Source: Euryhalocaulis caribicus
GTDB taxonomy: Bacteria; Pseudomonadota; Alphaproteobacteria; Caulobacterales; Maricaulaceae
Assembly (NCBI RefSeq): GCF_000412185.1
Contig: NZ_ASJA01000006.1
Location: forward strand, 93,229 to 157,228
Direction of reading: 5' to 3'
DNA length: 64,000 bases
The stretch's first letter is position 1, and every line of letters begins with the position of its first letter. The position numbers and the translations under genes were made by a program. Below, piece by piece: positions 47,860 to 56,542 of this stretch. A model generated the notes under the pieces. The model was not told the origin of the DNA and ran no database searches. It saw only the letters and a program-made list of their open reading frames with translations.

Positions 47860-48767
47860 ACGGCGGGGAGCGCCCGACCATCAGCGCCATCATGGTCAGC
47901 TGGCATACCGGCCCGGCGCTGTTCGAGGCCATCGATGCGGCCCTGAAGGCCGGCGATATCGACGAGCTGGTGATCCTGGACAACGGCAATCCCAAGGATG
48001 TCCGCCAGCGTCTGGAGGCGCTGGACGAGGCGCGCGAGAATGTGCGCCTGCTGGCCGGGCAGGGGAATGTCGGGTTTGCGCGGGCCTGCAATCTGGGCGC
48101 ACGGGCGGCCAGTGGCGACGTGGTCCTGTTCCTGAACCCGGATGCGCTGATCGAGCCGGGCGCGGCCATGCTGATGGCCGAGGCCGGCGCGGCGCGCGGG
48201 CGTCATCCCTGGCTGGTCGGGGCGCGCCTGTTGAACACGGACGGCACGGAACAGCGCGGGGCGCGGCGCGGCATGCTGACCCCGCTTTCGGCCTTTATCG
48301 GCTATTCGGGTCTGTACAAGCTGGAGCCGCTTCACCCCGAGTTCCGCAATATCCACCGCGAGCGGGAGCCATTGCCGGACGGGCCGTGCCCGACGCCGGT
48401 GGTCTCCGGCGCGGCAATGGCCCTTCCGCGCAAGGATTTCCTTTCGCTCGGCGGGTTCGACGAAAGCTATTTCCTGCATGTCGAGGATATTGATCTCTGC
48501 CGCCGCGTGGCCGAGGCGGGCGGCGTGGTGGTGTTCCATCCGGAAGCGCGGGTGATGCATTACGGCTCCACCTCCCGCGCGCCGCTGATGACGGTAGAAT
48601 GGGCGAAGTCGCAGGGTTTTGTGCATTATTTCTGGAAATTCGCGCGCACCCCGATGGGCAAGGTGAAGGCGGTCGCCGCCGCGCCGTTTATCGTGCTGGC
48701 CCTGATGGGCCGGGCCACCGCCTATTCGGCGCGGAACGTGGTCCGTTCGCTGGCCGGGCTGGACTAG
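47856..48767 (+). CDS. GT2 glycosyltransferase (rhamnosyltransferase-like)
   Basis: The product has 303 residues. ISAIMVSWHTGPALFEAIDAAL opens a GT-A fold; FLNPDALIEPGA carries the DxD-like motif; SFGGFDESYFLHVEDIDLCRR-type sequence (LGGFDESYFLHVEDIDL) matches the WbbL/rhamnosyltransferase branch. It acts in the cytoplasm on lipid-linked glycan, with the ligase-like gene upstream (ATGA overlap). The 3' end meets the HMG-CoA lyase gene on CTAG (48764-48767). Confidence 0.9.
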   Translation: MNGGERPTISAIMVSWHTGPALFEAIDAALKAGDIDELVILDNGNPKDVRQRLEALDEARENVRLLAGQGNVGFARACNLGARAASGDVVLFLNPDALIEPGAAMLMAEAGAARGRHPWLVGARLLNTDGTEQRGARRGMLTPLSAFIGYSGLYKLEPLHPEFRNIHREREPLPDGPCPTPVVSGAAMALPRKDFLSLGGFDESYFLHVEDIDLCRRVAEAGGVVVFHPEARVMHYGSTSRAPLMTVEWAKSQGFVHYFWKFARTPMGKVKAVAAAPFIVLALMGRATAYSARNVVRSLAGLD

Positions 48768-49672
48768 GCGCTTTTCGGAAAACCGCCGGCCTTGGCGAGC
48801 AGGGCGGGGGGCATGCGGCCGATATGTTTTTCGACCCAGTGCGTGGTCTCGATAAGCTTGTCGAGATCGAGCCCGGTCTCGATTCCGGCGCGATCCAGCA
48901 TGTAGACGACATCCTCGGTCGCCACGTTTCCGGTCGCGTTCGGCGCGAAGGGGCAGCCGCCAAGGCCGCCGCAGGAGGCGTCGATGACGTCCACGCCCGC
49001 CTCGATGGCCGCGAAGATATTGGCCTGGGCGGTGTTGCGCGTGTCGTGAAAATGCATGCGCAGGCGCGGGCCGTTATCGCCCAGGCGTTCACGCAGCCCG
49101 GCGATGAGGCGCTGCACGGACCACGGATCGGCGACGCCGATCGTGTCGCCGAAGGCCAGCTCCACGGCGCCCGCCTTCGCGGCGCGTTCGGCAAGGTCTA
49201 TCACCGCGCTCTGGTCGACCTCGCCGTCAAACGGATCGCCGAAAGCGACGGAGATGGTTGCCGATAGAGGGATGCCGGCTTCGATCGCCAGCGGGGCGAT
49301 GCGCTCGAACAGGGCGGCGGATTCTTCCGGCGTCGCGCCCTGGTTCTTCACGCCGAAGCCTTCGCTGGCGACCATGACGTAATTGATCTCGTCACACTTC
49401 ATGTCGATGGCGCGGCGCAGGCCGCGCTCATTGAGCGCGAGGCCGATCCAGCTGGCCCCGCGGTCGCGCGGGACGCGGCCCATGATGTCGTCCGAATCCG
49501 CCATGGCGGGCACGAGTTTCGGGTTTACGAAACTGGCGACTTCCATGCGTTTGCAGCCCGCGTCCAGAAGCCGGTCGATGAATTCCATCTTCACGTCGGT
49601 CGGCAGCAGGGTCTTTTCATTCTGCAGCCCGTCCCGCAGGCCGACTTCGACAATCTCGACACGGCGCGTCAT
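48764..49672 (-). CDS. hydroxymethylglutaryl-CoA lyase
   Basis: The product has 302 residues from the ATG at 49672. EVGLRDGLQNE (substrate and metal binding), and GLGGCPFAPNATGNVATED with the catalytic Cys are the family signature. It splits HMG-CoA to acetoacetate and acetyl-CoA in leucine breakdown. It sits between glycan genes and is not joined by other leucine-degradation genes. Its start overlaps the GT39 stop (ATGA, 49669-49672). Confidence 0.95.
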   Translation of the reverse strand: MTRRVEIVEVGLRDGLQNEKTLLPTDVKMEFIDRLLDAGCKRMEVASFVNPKLVPAMADSDDIMGRVPRDRGASWIGLALNERGLRRAIDMKCDEINYVMVASEGFGVKNQGATPEESAALFERIAPLAIEAGIPLSATISVAFGDPFDGEVDQSAVIDLAERAAKAGAVELAFGDTIGVADPWSVQRLIAGLRERLGDNGPRLRMHFHDTRNTAQANIFAAIEAGVDVIDASCGGLGGCPFAPNATGNVATEDVVYMLDRAGIETGLDLDKLIETTHWVEKHIGRMPPALLAKAGGFPKSA

Positions 49673-51357
49673 GGCGTCGCCTCCTCGCAATTCACGCGCA
49701 CGGCCAGCAGATCCAGTTCGTCTCCATTGGAGTAATTCAGGCCGTCCGCCTCTTTTAAGATGTGTGCGCACGAGGCGCGGTCCGCAAGCGCGGCGCGGAG
49801 CGCGTCCCAGTCGGCGCGCGGGATGATGAAGGCGCTCAGATCGCCGCTGGTGGCGGCGCGTTGCATGATCTGGTCGCGCGGCTCAATGGCGATGCCGCCA
49901 TCCAGCAGGAATACGAGGCTGGGTTCGGTGAAGGCGTAGCTGCCGATGGGGCGCTCGTCCGGGGCGAAAACGCCGGTGAAGTCGCGGGCGGTGAAGAGCG
50001 GGTCGAGCGCGGGGGCGACAAGGGCGCGCGCGGACCAGTGCCAGCTAAGCGCGGCCAGCAGCGCCAGCACGATTCGCGCCCAGCCTGTGGGCGTGACGAT
50101 GGCCGCGGCGGAGAGTGTGACAATGACGCCGCCGGCGATCCACGCGGTCAGTTGCGTCGCGCCGTCGCCGTAAGTCATGGCCAGATAGACCATCAGCGCG
50201 GCGCCGCTCAGGCCGGCGAATCCGAACAGGATATTGGAGGCGATGCGGCTCCAGAGCGGGGCGGCGCGCTTCCAGAGCTCCAGCGCCCCCAGCCCGGCCA
50301 GCAGGGCGAAGGCCGGATAGACCGGCATCGTGTAATGGCTGAGCTTGGTGGGCGTCAGCTCATAGATCAGGAAGGCCGGTATCGCCCAGGCCAGCAGGAA
50401 GCGCACCCCGGCCCAGTCCGCATCGTCGCGCCGCGCGCGAAGGGCGCGCCATGCCGGGATGAAGCCCGGAATCAGGAACAGGGTGGCCGGCCAGAGCTGC
50501 AGAATGGCGAAGGCGGTGTGATAGCCCGGCGGCGCGCCATGGCTTTCCACGCCGCCAATGACCTTGGGTTGAAGGTCTTCGCCAACGGCCTGTTTTATGA
50601 ACTCGAACCCGGTCGCCATTTCGATGGCGACATACCAAGGCAGGGCGATGGCGACGGCCAGCATCGGCCCCGGCCACCAGGCCAGCGGTTTCGCCCAGGC
50701 GGCTTTCCGCTCCCACAGGAACAGGGCCAGCAGGGCGGGGATGACGACCAGCGGCGTGACCGGACCCTTGATCATGATGCCCGCCGCGAAGGCGGACCAG
50801 AAACCGATAGCCGTCCATCGTCCGCCGCCGCCGAATTTCAGGTGCGCCAGCGCCAGCATGGAAAGCGTCGTGAAGGCGACCAGCACCGCGTCCGTCTTGG
50901 CGATGGCGGCTTCCACGCCCAGAAGGATGCAGACGGCGAAACAGGCCGCGCCGATGAATGCGGCGCGCGGATCGATCAGGCGCAGCCCCGCCATCCAGGC
51001 CGCCAGCGCGGCGAGCATGGCCCCGAACAGGGACGGGATGCGATAGGCCCAGATCTGGCGCGCCTCCTCGCTGGAGAAGAGGGCGACCGAGGCGGCTTGC
51101 AGCCAGTGGATGCCCGCGGGCTTCTTGTGGCGCGGGGCGTCCTGAAAGCGAATCTCGATGAAATTGCCGGTTTCCAGCATCTGCGCGCTGGCCTGGGCAT
51201 AGCGCGACTCGTCGCGGTCCAGCGGCGGCATGGTGAAGACCCCGGCGACGCCCGCCAGCAGCGCAAGAACAAGGATGATCAGCGCCGCGTTTCGCCCGGC
51301 CGGGTTGAAGGGCAGGGGCGCGTGCGGGGCGGAAGGGGCGGCGGTTGGCGTCATCAC
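49669..51357 (-). CDS. GT39 (ArnT/PMT-like) membrane glycosyltransferase
   Basis: The product has 562 residues with about 11-12 membrane helices. PPLDRDESRYAQASAQMLETG is the first periplasmic loop with the conserved Asp-Glu, and FQDAPRHKKPAGIHWLQA follows, both typical of the ArnT branch. It should move a sugar from a polyprenyl-phosphate donor to lipid A or another lipid. A GT2 gene that could make such a donor is divergent next to it. Confidence 0.9.
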   Translation of the reverse strand: MMTPTAAPSAPHAPLPFNPAGRNAALIILVLALLAGVAGVFTMPPLDRDESRYAQASAQMLETGNFIEIRFQDAPRHKKPAGIHWLQAASVALFSSEEARQIWAYRIPSLFGAMLAALAAWMAGLRLIDPRAAFIGAACFAVCILLGVEAAIAKTDAVLVAFTTLSMLALAHLKFGGGGRWTAIGFWSAFAAGIMIKGPVTPLVVIPALLALFLWERKAAWAKPLAWWPGPMLAVAIALPWYVAIEMATGFEFIKQAVGEDLQPKVIGGVESHGAPPGYHTAFAILQLWPATLFLIPGFIPAWRALRARRDDADWAGVRFLLAWAIPAFLIYELTPTKLSHYTMPVYPAFALLAGLGALELWKRAAPLWSRIASNILFGFAGLSGAALMVYLAMTYGDGATQLTAWIAGGVIVTLSAAAIVTPTGWARIVLALLAALSWHWSARALVAPALDPLFTARDFTGVFAPDERPIGSYAFTEPSLVFLLDGGIAIEPRDQIMQRAATSGDLSAFIIPRADWDALRAALADRASCAHILKEADGLNYSNGDELDLLAVRVNCEEATP

Positions 51358-51475
51358 TGTCCGCTGTTTAACGGGCCAGCGGCAAAAGGCGAAGAGGGCG
51401 CGCGCCTCTTTCGCAGCCGCGCCGCCCGTGCAAAAAGCGATGAAGCCTCAAGCGGCGGTCATGCGTCAGGACATC

Positions 51476-52222
51476 ATGAACGAAACCCAGCTAGAAATCA
51501 GCGTTGTCGTCCCGGTCTATAACGAAGCGGGCAATTGCGGCGCGCTGGCGCGGGAGATCGCCGGCGTTCTGGACGGGCGGCGTTACGAGATCATTTTCGT
51601 CGATGACGCCAGCGGGGATTCGACGCGCGAGGAACTGGCGGGCGTCATGGCGGACCTTCCGGCGCTGCGCGTGATCGGCCATGAAACCAATGCCGGGCAG
51701 AGCCGCGCCACGCGCACGGGCGCGCTGGCCGCGCATGGCCGGGTGATCTGCACGCTGGACGGGGACGGCCAGAACGATCCGGTGGACCTTCCCGCCATGA
51801 TCGACCATTTGAATGCCAATCCAGCGCTGGGGCTGGTCTCCGGCCGCCGCAAGAAACGGCAGGACAGCGCGGGCAAACGCATTGCCTCGCAATGGGCGAA
51901 CGCCATCCGGCGGCGGGTTCTGCGCGATGACGCCGCGGATTCGGGATCGGGCATCCGGGCGATGCGGCGCGACGCCTTCATGCGCCTGCCGTATTTCGAT
52001 CATATGCACCGCTACATGCCCGCCCTGATGAAGCGGGAAGGGTTCGGCGTGGCGTTTGTCGATGTGGGGCACCGGGCGCGCGAGGCGGGGCGGTCGAAAT
52101 ACACGAATTTCGGGCGCGCCGTGGCGGGCGCGTGGGACCTTCTGGGGGTTTCATGGCTTATTGCGCGAAATCGAAACCCCGGAGACGCGAAAGAGGTTCA
52201 CCCCGACCGCCGCAATGGTTAA
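51476..52222 (+). CDS. GT2 polyprenyl-phosphate glycosyltransferase-like protein
   Basis: The product has about 248 residues. EISVVVPVYNEAGNCGALAREI and IIFVDDASGDST, then TLDGDGQNDPVDLP give the DPM1/ArnC-like GT-A domain. No C-terminal membrane helices are present, unlike ArnC. It may make the polyprenyl-linked donor for the divergent GT39 enzyme. The start is the ATG at 51476 (CAGGA upstream); 51461 is an alternative. Confidence 0.86.
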   Translation: MNETQLEISVVVPVYNEAGNCGALAREIAGVLDGRRYEIIFVDDASGDSTREELAGVMADLPALRVIGHETNAGQSRATRTGALAAHGRVICTLDGDGQNDPVDLPAMIDHLNANPALGLVSGRRKKRQDSAGKRIASQWANAIRRRVLRDDAADSGSGIRAMRRDAFMRLPYFDHMHRYMPALMKREGFGVAFVDVGHRAREAGRSKYTNFGRAVAGAWDLLGVSWLIARNRNPGDAKEVHPDRRNG

Positions 52223-52231
52223 TGTGGGGTT

Positions 52232-52699
52232 ATGGTTATGGTTCCTTCAAATAATGCGGCCGCCAAGGGCGGAAGCTGGTTCGACGCGGTTCCCCTGCTG
52301 GTGATCCCGTTGATCGTCTATAATTTCCTCGCCTTCGGCGGAAAAATGCTGTCATCGGTGGAAGGGGTCCAGGCGCGCCTGGTGGCCCCGGCGATGCAGA
52401 TCCCGATGCCGAGCGACGCGGTCTGGGCCGTCAGCTGGGGCGATCTTTTCATCGTGCTCAGCCTGATCCTGCTGTTCGTGGAGATCATACGCTCCACCGG
52501 GATCGGCAAGGGCGCGATCATCAATCACGGCGTGTCGATGATCGTGTTCATCGCGTGCGTGGTTCAATTCCTGCTGTTCGACGTGTTCGCGACATCCGCC
52601 TTCTTCCTGCTGACGCTCATGACGTTGCTGGACGTGGTGGCGGGCTTCGTGATCTCGATTGTCACGGCGCGGCGGGACTTCGCGGTCGGCGGCGGTTAG
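52232..52699 (+). CDS. four-helix membrane protein downstream of the GT2 gene
   Basis: The product has 155 residues with membrane segments near 18-38, 64-86, 94-115 and 118-142. It starts 9 bases after the GT2 stop, on the same strand, so it is probably co-transcribed. No family name is recognised; it may help anchor or support glycan transfer. Confidence 0.75.
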   Translation: MVMVPSNNAAAKGGSWFDAVPLLVIPLIVYNFLAFGGKMLSSVEGVQARLVAPAMQIPMPSDAVWAVSWGDLFIVLSLILLFVEIIRSTGIGKGAIINHGVSMIVFIACVVQFLLFDVFATSAFFLLTLMTLLDVVAGFVISIVTARRDFAVGGG

Positions 52700-52713
52700 C
52701 CGGACGGCGCTAT

Positions 52714-52806
52714 TCAGCCAAGGAAATAGAAGACCGAGAGCGCGGCCATGAAACCGGCCGCGCGTTCGGCGTTGAGCGCCTCCGCCTTGCGGACGAGACG
52801 GCTCAC
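52714..52806 (-). CDS. 30-residue small membrane peptide, translationally coupled
   Basis: A GTG at the complement of 52804-52806 overlaps the stop of the upstream gene (GTGA), giving VSRLVRKAEALNAERAAG then FMAALSVFYFLG. It has a basic amphipathic start and a short hydrophobic C-terminus. The reading frame is tiny and no homologue is known to me; the GTGA overlap and the sensible charge pattern are the only support. Confidence 0.4.
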   Translation of the reverse strand: MSRLVRKAEALNAERAAGFMAALSVFYFLG

Positions 52807-53141
52807 GCGCTGACCTTGTAGAGGCGGCCGGTCAGGTCTGGCGCGGGACGGTAGGCGCGGGCGTAGCGGGCGCGTTCATTGGCGTCGGCCTTCAGGCCGC
52901 GGCGCTGCGGACCGCGCGTCAGCTGGATCTCGATTCCGGCGGCGGCGGTCTGACCCTCTACGCTGGGGACCAGGGCCAGCGGGGCCGGCGCGCGGCGCGG
53001 CGCGGCGGCTTTCGGCGCCGGTTTCTTCGGCGCTTCGATGCGGGCCGGGACGGAACGTTTGTCCGCCAGCACGAGCGCCCTTGATATGCTGCTGATCCGA
53101 GTCATTACAGCGGACATGGCGCAAGCTTTGGGCCAGACCAT
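52803..53141 (-). CDS. hypothetical protein rich in Ala, Pro and Arg
   Basis: The product has up to 112 residues. After a start region with several candidate methionines (53141, 53117, 53105; none with a clear ribosome-binding site) comes a Lys/Pro/Ala-rich linker (PKKPAPKAAAPRRAPAP) and a C-terminal part with IEIQLTRGPQRRGLKADANERARYARAYRPAPD. No domain is recognised. It lies 91 bases from the phaR stop, on the same strand. Confidence 0.55.
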   Translation of the reverse strand: MVWPKACAMSAVMTRISSISRALVLADKRSVPARIEAPKKPAPKAAAPRRAPAPLALVPSVEGQTAAAGIEIQLTRGPQRRGLKADANERARYARAYRPAPDLTGRLYKVSA

Positions 53142-53232
53142 GGCGGGAACTGCGTCCCGTTTAGACGCTGTTAACTACGATTTTCGGCAAATTGTCCCGG
53201 TTTGCGTATCAAACCGGGACGATAAGGGGCGT

Positions 53233-53814
53233 CTAGCCCTTGGACATCTCGTCCAGGCGCTTGCGCAGGGCTTCCATCTCGTCGCGGATGGAGGAGAGGT
53301 CCTCGTCGCGCTTTCCGCCGCCGGCCGGGGCGGAGGGTTCGGCCCCCGCGTCTGCGGACGGGTTGAACATGCGCAGGGCGTTCTGGAACATCGCCATGTT
53401 CTGGCGGGTCATTTCCTCGAACATCCGGTAGGCGTTCGCAGAGCCCATATTGCCGCCCATATGCTCCTGCATCTGCTCCTGCTGGCGGGCGAAGCTCTCC
53501 ATCGACATTTCCAGATAGGAGGGCAGCACCGCCTGCATCTGGTCGCCATAGAAGCGGATCAGCTGTCGCAGGAAGGTGATGGGCAGCAGGTTCTCGCCGT
53601 GGCTTTCCTGCTCGAAGATGATCTGGTTGAGCACGTTGCGGGTGATGTCATCGCCCGACTTGGCGTCGACGACCACGAACTCCACGCCGTCACGGACCAT
53701 CGCGCTCAAGTCATCAAGCGTCACATAGGCGCTGGACGATGTGTCATACAGGCGGCGGTTCGCGTATTTCTTGATGACGACTGGTTCGTCCGGATCGAGT
53801 TTCTTTTTCGCCAA
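53233..53814 (-). CDS. phaR: polyhydroxyalkanoate synthesis repressor PhaR
   Basis: The product has 193 residues. PVVIKKYANRRLYDTSSSAYVTLDDL (about 11-36) is the PHB/PHA accumulation regulator DNA-binding domain; ITRNVLNQIIFEQE follows. The C-terminal half is Gln/Met-rich and helical. PhaR senses PHB granules and represses phasin and PHB genes. It is divergent from phaB with a 179-base shared gap, a natural site for autoregulation. Confidence 0.96.
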   Translation of the reverse strand: MAKKKLDPDEPVVIKKYANRRLYDTSSSAYVTLDDLSAMVRDGVEFVVVDAKSGDDITRNVLNQIIFEQESHGENLLPITFLRQLIRFYGDQMQAVLPSYLEMSMESFARQQEQMQEHMGGNMGSANAYRMFEEMTRQNMAMFQNALRMFNPSADAGAEPSAPAGGGKRDEDLSSIRDEMEALRKRLDEMSKG

Positions 53815-53993
53815 GATCGCGCTCCCTCAATAATGTTATAGGTTTTTTGTAGGTCCGACTTAGGACCAAAGCGTCTTTCCCCGCAAGAGCAGTGCGCGTC
53901 AAGCAGATTTCATTTCAAGGCTTTAAACCGGCGCTCAGACCGGATTTAGTGTAGATAAACGATAACGACAAAATACCGGACAGGGAGGAATTT

Positions 53994-54716
53994 ATGGACC
54001 GGACTGCGATCGTGACAGGCGGAACACGCGGCATCGGCGCCGCCATTTCACTCGCGCTCAAGGAAAAGGGATTCAGGGTCGCGGCGACTTATGCCGGCAA
54101 TGATGACCGCGCCCGGAAATTTACCGATGAGACCGGGATCGCCGCGTTCAAATGGGATGTCGCGGATTTCCCGGCCTGCCAAGACGGCGTGAAACAGGTC
54201 GAGAGCGCGCTCGGCCCGGTGGAGGTGCTGGTCAATAACGCCGGCATCACGCGCGACTCCACGATGAAGAAACAGACCCGCCAGCAATGGGACGAGGTGA
54301 TCGACACCAATCTGGGCGGGGTGTTCAACATGTCCAAGGCGGTGTGGCCGACCATGCTGGACCGCGGCTTTGGCCGCATCGTCAATGTCGGCTCCATCAA
54401 CGGGCAGGCGGGGCAGTACGGTCAGGTGAACTACGCCGCCGCCAAGTCCGGCATCCACGGCTTCACAAAGGCGCTGGCGCAAGAAGGCGCGCGCGCCGGC
54501 ATCACCGTGAACGCGGTGGCGCCGGGCTATATCGACACGGACATGGTCGCCGCCGTGCCGCCAGAAGTGCTGGAGAAAATTGTCGCCCGCATCCCGGTGG
54601 GCCGCCTTGGCGGCGCCAGCGAGATCGCGCGCGGCGTGCTGTTCCTGGTGGAAGACGAGGCCGGTTTCGTCACCGGGTCGACTCTGTCCATCAATGGCGG
54701 CCAGCACATGTACTAA
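53994..54716 (+). CDS. phaB: acetoacetyl-CoA reductase PhaB
   Basis: The product has 240 residues. SDR features: TGGTRGIGAAIS (cofactor loop), NNAGITRD, catalytic Ser in VGSINGQAGQYGQVNYAAAKSG (Tyr and Lys in YAAAK). It reduces acetoacetyl-CoA to (R)-3-hydroxybutyryl-CoA for PHB. A strong ribosome-binding site (GGGAGGAA) precedes the ATG. Neither phaA nor phaC is in the window. Confidence 0.95.
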   Translation: MDRTAIVTGGTRGIGAAISLALKEKGFRVAATYAGNDDRARKFTDETGIAAFKWDVADFPACQDGVKQVESALGPVEVLVNNAGITRDSTMKKQTRQQWDEVIDTNLGGVFNMSKAVWPTMLDRGFGRIVNVGSINGQAGQYGQVNYAAAKSGIHGFTKALAQEGARAGITVNAVAPGYIDTDMVAAVPPEVLEKIVARIPVGRLGGASEIARGVLFLVEDEAGFVTGSTLSINGGQHMY

Positions 54717-54719
54717 TCT

Positions 54720-54822
54720 GATCGGGCGTCTTTTCCCCGCACGCTGCGTCGGCGGCGTCTCGCGTAGCAAACTACGCGTCGCCGTCGCCTACTGACGTGC
54801 GGAAAAAATCCACTTCGATCGG
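54720..54822. repeat. nested inverted-repeat element between phaB and the cupin gene
   Basis: Outer arms GATCGGGCGTC/TTCGATCGG and TTTTCCCCGCACG/CGTGCGGAAAAAA enclose GGCGGCG...CGCCGTCGCC and CGCGTAG-CAAA-CTACGCG. It can fold as a long hairpin on either strand and probably ends transcription of the convergent phaB and cupin genes. The CGTAGCAAACTACG core looks like a dispersed alphaproteobacterial repeat. Confidence 0.55.
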
Positions 54823-54833
54823 TGTTTTGAAAA

Positions 54834-55250
54834 TCAAGTTCCAGGCTCCCAGCCTTCGGGGGCGAGTTCGAAATGGTCGAATTCGAAGCCGGGGGCGACG
54901 GTGCAGCCGACCAGCGTCCAGTCGCCGGTGGTCTCCGCGCTTTGCCAGGCATGGGGCGGGACGACGCCTTGCGGTCGCTCGCCGGCGGCAAGGTCCGCGC
55001 CAAGGCGGATTTCCTGCGATCCGTTATCGTCGTGAATGCGCAGGATCAGCGGCGCGCCGGCGTAGTAATGCCATGTCTCGGACGCGTCGATGCGGTGCCA
55101 GTGGCTGCGATTGCCTTCGGTCAGCAGGAAATAGATGGCGGTGGAGGCGGCGCGACCCTCGCCGGTTTCGTCGCGCCAGGTCTCGCGGAAAAATCCGCCT
55201 TCCGGATGCGGGGCGAGGTCCAGCATCGCGATGATGTCTTCGGCTTTCAT
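54834..55250 (-). CDS. DUF985 cupin protein
   Basis: The product has 138 residues. LAPHPEGGFFRETWRD, IYFLLTEGNRSHWHRIDASETWHYYAGAPL and PPHAWQSAETTGDW give the Cupin_5 pattern with metal-ligand histidines. Its substrate is unknown. It is 9 bases after the thioesterase gene, the last of a three-gene run that starts with gloB. Confidence 0.9.
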   Translation of the reverse strand: MKAEDIIAMLDLAPHPEGGFFRETWRDETGEGRAASTAIYFLLTEGNRSHWHRIDASETWHYYAGAPLILRIHDDNGSQEIRLGADLAAGERPQGVVPPHAWQSAETTGDWTLVGCTVAPGFEFDHFELAPEGWEPGT

Positions 55251-55259
55251 GAAACGCTC

Positions 55260-55706
55260 TTACGCTTGCGGGTAGAGGATCATCTGGGTGCAGCGGAAAT
55301 GCGCGATGGCCTTGCCGCTTTCTTCATGGGTGACGACCGAATCCCAGACTTGCGAGGCGCGGCCCAGATGAACCGGGCTGGCGAGGGCGCGGACATGACC
55401 GCTATTCGCCGTGCCCGTGAAGTTGGACTTCAGTTCGATTGTCGTGAAATTCAACGCGCCCTCCGGCAGGTTCAGGATGCAGGCCAGCGCGGCTGTGGTG
55501 TCAGCCGCCGCGATGACCGAGGCGGCGTGCAGATAACCGTTCGGGGCCATCAGCTCCGGCCGCAGCGCCAGCCGGGATTCGATGTGATCGGCTTTGGTGG
55601 AGATCCATGTCAGGCCGACAAGGCCGGGCAGGCTGCCCTGACAATAGGCTTCGGCCTGTTCGGGGGTCAGGTCTTTCGGCGGGGCGGGTGGAATGTCGCG
55701 CGCCAT
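55260..55706 (-). CDS. PaaI-type hotdog thioesterase
   Basis: The product has 148 residues. PNGYLHAASVIAAADTTAALAC is the hotdog helix with the Asn/Asp-type catalytic positions, and FTTIELKSNFTGTANSGHVRA gives the usual strand pair. It likely hydrolyses acyl-CoA; the acyl group is unknown. Its start overlaps the gloB stop by one base, so translation is coupled. Confidence 0.85.
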   Translation of the reverse strand: MARDIPPAPPKDLTPEQAEAYCQGSLPGLVGLTWISTKADHIESRLALRPELMAPNGYLHAASVIAAADTTAALACILNLPEGALNFTTIELKSNFTGTANSGHVRALASPVHLGRASQVWDSVVTHEESGKAIAHFRCTQMILYPQA

Positions 55707-56470
55707 CAGAACCGGTCCTTCCGCGCGCGCACTTCGGCGAAGACCTTTTCCGGCGCGGCGTTGGGCAGGCCGACGGCTTTCTTGAGCGGGGCCTTGTCGG
55801 CGCGCAGGAAGGGATTGGCTTCAAGCTCGGCCCCGACCGTGGTGGGCACTGTCGGCTCGCCCTTCTTCCGCTTGCGGTCGACGTCGCCGGCATAGGCTTT
55901 CAGCGCGTCGTTGTCCGTTTCCACCGTCAGGGCAAAACGGGCATTGGCCTGGGTGTATTCGTGGGCGCAGTAGAGCTGCGTGTCTTTCGGCAGGGCCCGG
56001 ATCGCCTTCAGGGAGTCCCACATCTGTTCGGGCGTGCCCTCGAACAGGCGGCCGCAGCCGAGCGCGAAAATGGTGTCTCCGACAAAAGCGACCTTCTCCG
56101 CCGGGAAATGATAGATGATATGGCCCAGCGTATGGCCGGGGGTTGCGATCACGTCCGCCTCGAACTCGCCCAGCCGCACGCGCTCGCCGCCCTCCACGGC
56201 GCGGTCCACGCCGTCTATGTTGCCGCGTTCGCCGCCTGGGGCGACCACGAAGGCGCCGGTGGCTTTCTTCAGCGCCGCGTTGCCGCCGGCATGGTCCCAG
56301 TGATGATGGGTGTTCCAGATCTGGCTGATGCGCCAGCCGGACGCTTCCGCCTGACGCAGGATGTCATCGGGATCGGGCGTGTCGATGCAGGCCGTTTCCC
56401 CGGTATGCGGGTCATGCGCCAGAAATCCGTAATTGTCGTTGAGGCAGGGAAACATCCGGACCTGCAACAT
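55706..56470 (-). CDS. gloB: hydroxyacylglutathione hydrolase (glyoxalase II)
   Basis: The product has 254 residues from the ATG at 56470, with ACGGAG five bases upstream. FPCLNDNYGFL opens the fold; the binuclear metal site is NTHHHWDHAGGN, and TPGHTLGHIIYHF and CAHEYTQANARFA give further ligands. It hydrolyses S-lactoylglutathione in methylglyoxal detoxification. A methyltransferase gene is divergent, a common alphaproteobacterial pairing. Confidence 0.95.
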   Translation of the reverse strand: MLQVRMFPCLNDNYGFLAHDPHTGETACIDTPDPDDILRQAEASGWRISQIWNTHHHWDHAGGNAALKKATGAFVVAPGGERGNIDGVDRAVEGGERVRLGEFEADVIATPGHTLGHIIYHFPAEKVAFVGDTIFALGCGRLFEGTPEQMWDSLKAIRALPKDTQLYCAHEYTQANARFALTVETDNDALKAYAGDVDRKRKKGEPTVPTTVGAELEANPFLRADKAPLKKAVGLPNAAPEKVFAEVRARKDRF

Positions 56471-56542
56471 ATGAACTCCGTTCATTCACGTTCGCTGAGT
56501 CTCAACCTAGTATCGGGGGGAAGAAGTTAGAAGGCATGTTCG

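Noticed and set aside
49762..51522. A 586-codon open frame antisense to the GT39 gene
   Set aside because: The minus strand encodes a convincing 11-12 helix enzyme. The antisense product is Gly/Arg/Gln-rich and featureless.
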